From: Tunturiibacter gelidiferens
GTDB lineage: Bacteria; Acidobacteriota; Terriglobia; Terriglobales; Acidobacteriaceae
DNA: 64,000 nt
Direction of reading: 5' to 3'
NCBI RefSeq assembly: GCF_014201335.1
Contig: NZ_JACHEB010000007.1
Coordinates: 115,263 to 179,262 of the forward strand
Position 1 is the first letter of the stretch; each line of letters begins with the position of its first letter. The notes beneath the pieces were generated by a model. It worked only from the letters and a program-made list of their open reading frames with translations. It had not been told where the DNA came from and made no database searches. Made by a program: the position numbers and the translations under genes. Shown here piece after piece: positions 59,559 through 64,000 of the stretch.

Positions 59559-60527
59559 TCAGGTGCGCACACCACGAACCGTGAGGAATACCCCCGTGAC
59601 CAACAAGTCTTCATCACTGTAGTCGGAGAAGTCTTTTAATAGCCGCGGCCGAATCGCTCGAACCATATCAAGATGCCGCTGGCTATAGTGCGTCCCCGGG
59701 ACCAGATCGTCAACATGAGGCGCGATCTCGCTCTCTCCGATAATGTGGGTGAGATAGTGATGCGATTCGAGAAAATCGCGAGCGGCCAGTTCGCGATAGG
59801 TCGGTCGCCGCAAACGATTCATGGTTGGGTCGGGACTTGAGATCAGATTCCAAAGATTATCGGGGACGGTCAGGAAATAGAGTGGATGAATCTCCCCAAA
59901 GAGATTGTGGTTCCGGAAATCCACCTTGTGCCACATCTCGCCGTTCACTCGGAGACACGTGACCATGTTCTTCCAACCTCTCCTCAGGTCACCCAGATGC
60001 TCCAACACTGCGCGAGAAATAATAATGTCGTAACTTCTAGCTTTAAGAGGCGGTTCAACCGCGTCTATCGGCACGTCATAGCGGCTGATGAGACGACCAC
60101 CCCCAACGGTAGCTCCATCAGATCGAAGCGTTACGACATCGCGAACGCGCTCCTGCTCCGCAGCATTGAGACCGTCGTAGATCGCCCGGTAGATCTGTGA
60201 GTTGTGGTTCGGATCGAAGTTCGGAGCAAATCCGTCGATACAAGTTACCGTGCGTGCGCCCTTCGCCAATAAGAGAAGAGCGACCCCCAAATTGTCTCCC
60301 GGTCCGATTTCCAGAACGTCCTTCCCATTCAATCTCTCCGGATCACCATCCGCTCCGTACCTGACGTAGTCGGCCACTACTCGACGAGCATAGTTCGTAG
60401 CATCTTCGACTGGCATGCTAAGACCGGTCGCCCCCGAATGGTGCCCACGTAGCTTGAGTCGGTTCAGAACTTGACCCTTTGTGTAATTGAGTCCAGCCAG
60501 TATCGGTGAACGATCAATGAACGACAT
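59559..60527 (-). CDS. Class I SAM-dependent methyltransferase
   Basis: The 322-residue protein has motif I KDVLEIGPGDNLGVALLL (SAM-binding glycine loop), an acidic end of strand 2 at CIDGFAPNF, and YDIIISRAVLEHLGDLRRG, the post-III region typical of glycan-modifying methyltransferases. A long C-terminal part with THYSQRHLDMVRAIRP is not assigned. In this locus it likely methylates a sugar of the polymer. An ATG at 60527 fits; no alternative is needed. Confidence 0.87.
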   Translation of the reverse strand: MSFIDRSPILAGLNYTKGQVLNRLKLRGHHSGATGLSMPVEDATNYARRVVADYVRYGADGDPERLNGKDVLEIGPGDNLGVALLLLAKGARTVTCIDGFAPNFDPNHNSQIYRAIYDGLNAAEQERVRDVVTLRSDGATVGGGRLISRYDVPIDAVEPPLKARSYDIIISRAVLEHLGDLRRGWKNMVTCLRVNGEMWHKVDFRNHNLFGEIHPLYFLTVPDNLWNLISSPDPTMNRLRRPTYRELAARDFLESHHYLTHIIGESEIAPHVDDLVPGTHYSQRHLDMVRAIRPRLLKDFSDYSDEDLLVTGVFLTVRGVRT

Positions 60528-61162
60528 CGTTTATCTCCAGACCTTGAGTCGCCAAGCATGGATGAGATACCCACTTGACGTCTGCATATTTCAGGGAAAA
60601 TTAAAGTGCCAAGCTTCAGTTCCTACGTTCGTGGCCCGTCACAACCATCCATGATTCGGTTCTGGCCCATACTTCTTTGCGTGTCTCGGAGTCGCAGGCT
60701 TCGAGTGTCTGCGTAACCCTCCGGGCTATCCCGAGCTTATTTCTCGGAATCCATAAATAAGTAACTCAATACGAACAAACCACACTCTTCTGGCCGGATC
60801 GTCCGTGTCCGAAAAAGCCACACCCCTTCAGACTACCTCTATTTTTCATACTACTTCCGTGGGATGCCCAGAAAGAGACGGGACCTCGATACTTGTCGAG
60901 TTACTTCGGTTTGTCTCCGATCCAAAGTAGTACCTCTGTTCGCCTGCCACATTGCTCCTCTCTCTGCATAGGTGCTTTCATGCGCCAAAGCCGAGACAAT
61001 TTTGCCTTAATCACACGGAAGTGGCACCTCAGAATCCCCTATCGGGGAACTGTAGTAACCACTTTCTCACTGTAGTTTCAGCTGATGCGACGACTTTTGA
61101 GAAATCTCACAAACTCTAAGTCGCTCCGGTGTCGATAAGTCTTGAAGTAATCGAGGTGCGAA
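60528..61162. other. Intergenic region upstream of the giant Ig-repeat gene
   Basis: The 635 bp contain no convincing gene. The downstream part holds the second copy of the conserved upstream module (61000-61060) and a good ribosome-binding site at 61153-61158. Confidence 0.6.
61000..61060 (+). promoter_or_regulatory. Conserved upstream module, copy 2
   Basis: TTTTGCC (61000-61006), 11 nt, GAAGTGG, about 19 nt, then GGGGAACTGTAGTAACC (61044-61060). Compared with copy 1 the last element and its flank agree at 19 of 23 positions, and its distance to the TTG start (102 bp between) is the same. Confidence 0.55.
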
Positions 61163-64000
61163 TTGGCGAAACTTTTTCAGGCGATTGCGGCGACCGTAAG
61201 CTTCGCGCTCCTTCATCTTTGCCTCGGCTGTGGGGCCGGTTTGGTCCAGGTACAGGTCACGCCCGATATCAACAAGGTTGTACCCCAAACGATCGCCGCA
61301 GGTTCAAAGAATCTGACCATCAAGGTTTCGGGAACAAATTTCACGGCCGACAGCGTCATTCTTTGGAATGGAACTGCGATCTCAACGTCCCTCGTTGACT
61401 CAAACACTCTCTCGAGTCCCCTCGCAAACAGCATCGTCGCAACACCTTCTACCGTTCAGTTGCAAGTTCAGAACACCGCTACGAAAGCTTCGTCACCTGC
61501 TGTGCCCGTCGTAATCATGACGCCCGCGAACGGTGCTTCTGCCTCTCCGCTGTCGCTCGTTACGACATCTCTGCCCCAGCCAACGCTGGGCACCCCTTAC
61601 AGTGCGGCATTGATCGCCAGCGGAGGCACTCCCGCATATAACTGGACTATCACTGGAGGACAGTTACCCTCTGGACTTAGCCTGTCCTCGACGACAGGAG
61701 TTATCTCCGGTGCACCGACTTCGAACGGAGTTTTTTCATTCACTATCACCGTGACCGACTCTGGTTCCCCAGCGCAAACAACAGCAATGCAATTCGGTTT
61801 GACCGTTCCACCTCCTGTCTCGACGCCTCCCCCTCCGATCGCACCCACGCTGTTACAAATCACACCTTCACTCCCTGCCGGTGCAGTTGGCTCGATGTAC
61901 TCTGGTTCGCTGCAGGTAAGCGGAGGTACAGCGCCGTACGCCTGGTCATCAAGCGCGTTACCCGTGGGCCTTACTCTCGGAAGCAACGGTGTCATCTCCG
62001 GAGATCCAATCTCGAGCGGCACCACTTCTGTAACCTTCACGGTTTCAGATTCCTCCACTCCCGCGCAGACTGACTCCATTGCGCTACCCTTGTCAATCGC
62101 GCCCTCATTCCTAACGATCAGCTCCGTCAAGTTGCCTTCCGGTACAGATGGATCGGCCTACACCGCCTCACTCAACGCCACCGGAGGAACCGCTCCCTAC
62201 GCTTGGTCCATCTCCGGACTGCCCGCAGGACTCAGCGTCAGCAGCAACGGCGTCATCTCGGGAACCCCAACCGCAACCGGCAACTTCTCCCTCGCCATCA
62301 CCGTCACCGACAGTCAGAACCCTGCCAAGACCGCATCGGCAATCCTCCCACTCTCGGTAAGCGCGACCATCGCACCTCTCACCATCACCTCCACCGCAGT
62401 CGCACCCGGAACCTCCAACAGGCCTTACAGCGCCGCACTCAACGCGAGCGGAGGGAACGGCCCCTACACCTGGTCCGTCTCTGGGCTGCCCGCAGGGCTC
62501 AGTATTAGCGGCAACGGCGTTATCTCAGGGACCCCTACCGCCACCGGCAACTTCTCCCTCACCGTTACCGTCACCGACAACCAGAGCCCCGCCAAGACCG
62601 CATCGGCCATGCTCCCCCTCTCGGTGACCACGGCCATCGCGCCTCTCACCATCACCTCCACCGCAGTCGCGGGCGCCATCTCCAACCAGCCCTACGGCGC
62701 TACACTCAGCGCCAACGGCGGAACCGCTCCTTTCACCTGGTCCGTCTCCGGGCTGCCAACAGGGCTCAACTTCGGAAGTAACGGCGTCATCTCAGGGACC
62801 CCCACAACAAGTGGTAACTTCTCCCTTGTTGTTACCGTCACCGATAGCCAGAGCCCTGCCAAGACCGCATCGGCCAACCTTCCACTCTCGGTAACTAGGG
62901 CTATCGCGCCTCTCGTCATCACCTCCACCGCAGTCGCAGGCGGAACTTCCAACCAGCCCTACGGCATCACGCTCAGCGCTACCGGCGGAACTGCGCCTTA
63001 CATCTGGTCCGTCTCCGGGCTGCCCGCCGGACTCAGCCTCGGAGGTAATGGCGTCATCTCAGGAACCCCAACCGCAACTGGCACCTTCTCTCTCGCCGTC
63101 ACCGTCACCGATAGCCAGAGCCCTGCCAAGACCGCGTCGGTCAGCCTCCCGCTCTCGGTAACTGCGGCAATCGCGCCTCTCACCATCACCTCCACCTCAG
63201 TCGCGGGCGCAACTTCCAGCAAGCCCTACAGCGCCACACTCAGTGCAACTGGAGGAACCGCCCCCTACATCTGGACCGTCTCTGGCTTACCCGCAGGCCT
63301 AAGTATCGGCAGCAACGGCGTCATCTCGGGAACCCCCACCGCAACTGGCAACTTCTCCCTCGCCGTCACCGTCACCGATAGTCAGAGCCCAGCCAAGACC
63401 GCGTCAGCCAGCTTCCCTCTCTCGGTTACCGCGGCCATCGCGCCTCTCACCATCACCACCACCGCAGTCGCAGGAGCCACCTCCAACCAGCCCTACAGCA
63501 TCACGCTCAGCGCCACCGGAGGAACCGCCCCCTACATCTGGTCCGTCTCCGGCTTACCCGCAGGCCTTAGTATCGGCAGCAACGGCGTCATCTCGGGATC
63601 CCCAACCGCAACCGGCAACTTCTCCCTCGCCGTCACCGTCACCGATAGTCAGAGCCCAGCCAAGACCGCATCGGCCACAATACCACTCTCGGTTACCGCG
63701 GCCATCGCGCCTCTCACCATCACCACCACCGCAATCGCAGGAGCCACCGCCAACCAGCCCTACAGCATCATGCTCAGCGCCACCGGAGGAACCGCCCCCT
63801 ACATCTGGTCCGTCTCCGGCTTACCCACAGGCCTAAGTATCGGCAGCAACGGCGTCATCTCGGGATCCCCAACCGCAACCGGCAACTTCTCCCTCGCCGT
63901 TACTGTCACCGATAGTCAGAGCCCAGCCAAGACCGCATCGGCCACAATACCACTCTCGGTTACCGCGGCCATCGCGCCTCTCACCATCACCACCACCGCA
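61163..64000 (+). CDS. Giant secreted Ig-repeat protein (He_PIG), 3' end missing
   Basis: The frame is open to the end of the window (946 codons) with no stop. The only start downstream of an in-frame TAA (61148) with a good site is TTG at 61163, preceded by GAGGTG with 4-nt spacing. The N-terminus (LAKLFQAIAATVSFALLHLC) is a signal peptide; LCLGCGAG may be a weak lipobox. An IPT-like domain with IAAGSKNLTIKVSGTNFT follows, then nine putative-Ig units of about 89 residues, each with GGTAPYxWSVSGLPAGL, NGVISGTPTATGNFSLAVTV and TDSQSPAKTASA. It is probably a long surface adhesin or glycan-binding stalk. Confidence 0.85.
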   Translation, partial: MAKLFQAIAATVSFALLHLCLGCGAGLVQVQVTPDINKVVPQTIAAGSKNLTIKVSGTNFTADSVILWNGTAISTSLVDSNTLSSPLANSIVATPSTVQLQVQNTATKASSPAVPVVIMTPANGASASPLSLVTTSLPQPTLGTPYSAALIASGGTPAYNWTITGGQLPSGLSLSSTTGVISGAPTSNGVFSFTITVTDSGSPAQTTAMQFGLTVPPPVSTPPPPIAPTLLQITPSLPAGAVGSMYSGSLQVSGGTAPYAWSSSALPVGLTLGSNGVISGDPISSGTTSVTFTVSDSSTPAQTDSIALPLSIAPSFLTISSVKLPSGTDGSAYTASLNATGGTAPYAWSISGLPAGLSVSSNGVISGTPTATGNFSLAITVTDSQNPAKTASAILPLSVSATIAPLTITSTAVAPGTSNRPYSAALNASGGNGPYTWSVSGLPAGLSISGNGVISGTPTATGNFSLTVTVTDNQSPAKTASAMLPLSVTTAIAPLTITSTAVAGAISNQPYGATLSANGGTAPFTWSVSGLPTGLNFGSNGVISGTPTTSGNFSLVVTVTDSQSPAKTASANLPLSVTRAIAPLVITSTAVAGGTSNQPYGITLSATGGTAPYIWSVSGLPAGLSLGGNGVISGTPTATGTFSLAVTVTDSQSPAKTASVSLPLSVTAAIAPLTITSTSVAGATSSKPYSATLSATGGTAPYIWTVSGLPAGLSIGSNGVISGTPTATGNFSLAVTVTDSQSPAKTASASFPLSVTAAIAPLTITTTAVAGATSNQPYSITLSATGGTAPYIWSVSGLPAGLSIGSNGVISGSPTATGNFSLAVTVTDSQSPAKTASATIPLSVTAAIAPLTITTTAIAGATANQPYSIMLSATGGTAPYIWSVSGLPTGLSIGSNGVISGSPTATGNFSLAVTVTDSQSPAKTASATIPLSVTAAIAPLTITTTA
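62183..64000 (+). repeat. Tandem 267-bp coding repeat, seven units to the window end
   Basis: Unit starts, set at the GG of the recurring GGxAPY-like motif, are 62183, 62450, 62717, 62984, 63251, 63518 and 63785: an exact 267-bp period (89 codons). Two more divergent units begin at 61622 and 61922. The last three units are nearly identical at base level, indicating recent duplication or homogenisation. The repeat continues past 64000. Confidence 0.95.

Noticed and set aside
62464..63222. Three similar minus-strand frames in the Ig-repeat region
   Set aside because: They recur only because the coding repeat recurs; they are antisense shadows at 267-bp spacing.
62183..64000. Repeat array considered as CRISPR or satellite
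   Set aside because: The period is 267 bp, fully coding in frame with no spacers; it is protein-domain repetition.

Overview
The window looks like chromosomal DNA from an acidobacterium of the Terriglobus/Granulicella/Edaphobacter type. This is inferred from gene content: an Oar-like TonB-dependent receptor followed by a VWFA-related-domain protein, DUF4097, DUF5666 and DUF4337 proteins, and an exosortase-linked exopolysaccharide locus. No species can be named from the sequence alone. No insertion sequence, prophage or CRISPR array was seen.

Layout. 1-2.0 kb: the 3' part of a DUF4097 beta-strand-repeat protein and a convergent, apparently exported SAM-hydrolase-family protein. 2.1-8.7 kb: one complete rRNA operon on the minus strand (16S, tRNA-Ile, tRNA-Ala, 23S, 5S, terminator) with a long leader. 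8.7-18 kb: a DUF4337 membrane protein, a VIT1/CCC1-type metal transporter, then a tight plus-strand group of DUF5666 protein, Oar-like receptor and VWFA-related protein, followed by a TPR protein and a 59-residue DUF5522 protein too short for most ORF callers. 18-25 kb: metabolic genes: a Tat-exported GH1 protein that lacks the usual acid/base Glu, EgtB, MarC, IlvE, an OxdC-type bicupin and a small cupin.

24.9-61 kb: a large exopolysaccharide locus. Two sigma-54 activators are divergently transcribed around a 503-bp gap. A minus-strand block of five overlapping or closely spaced genes encodes a Wza-type export protein, an outer-membrane barrel, a Wzz-type chain-length protein, an ExeA-like ATPase and a BY-kinase, directly followed by an EpsB-type sugar transferase. 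Divergent to it lie exosortase (EpsH), EpsI and the PrsT-type TPR lipoprotein. Then come glycosyltransferases, an O-antigen-ligase-like protein, a flippase, and a plus-strand operon of acetyltransferase, FkbH-like HAD protein, acyl carrier protein, VOC protein, polysaccharide deacetylase and two glycosyltransferases. The logic is synthesis of lipid-linked repeats, flipping, polymerisation, length control and export, with exosortase-type processing of surface proteins and acyl or glyceryl decoration of the polymer.

53.9-64 kb: secreted surface proteins: an Ig-like/beta-helix protein, its beta-helix paralogue, and a giant Ig-repeat protein with 267-bp tandem repeats that runs off the window. 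The first and third of these share an upstream DNA module at identical distance from their predicted TTG start codons. This is the most unusual signal in the window. No canonical PEP-CTERM substrate for the exosortase is visible here.
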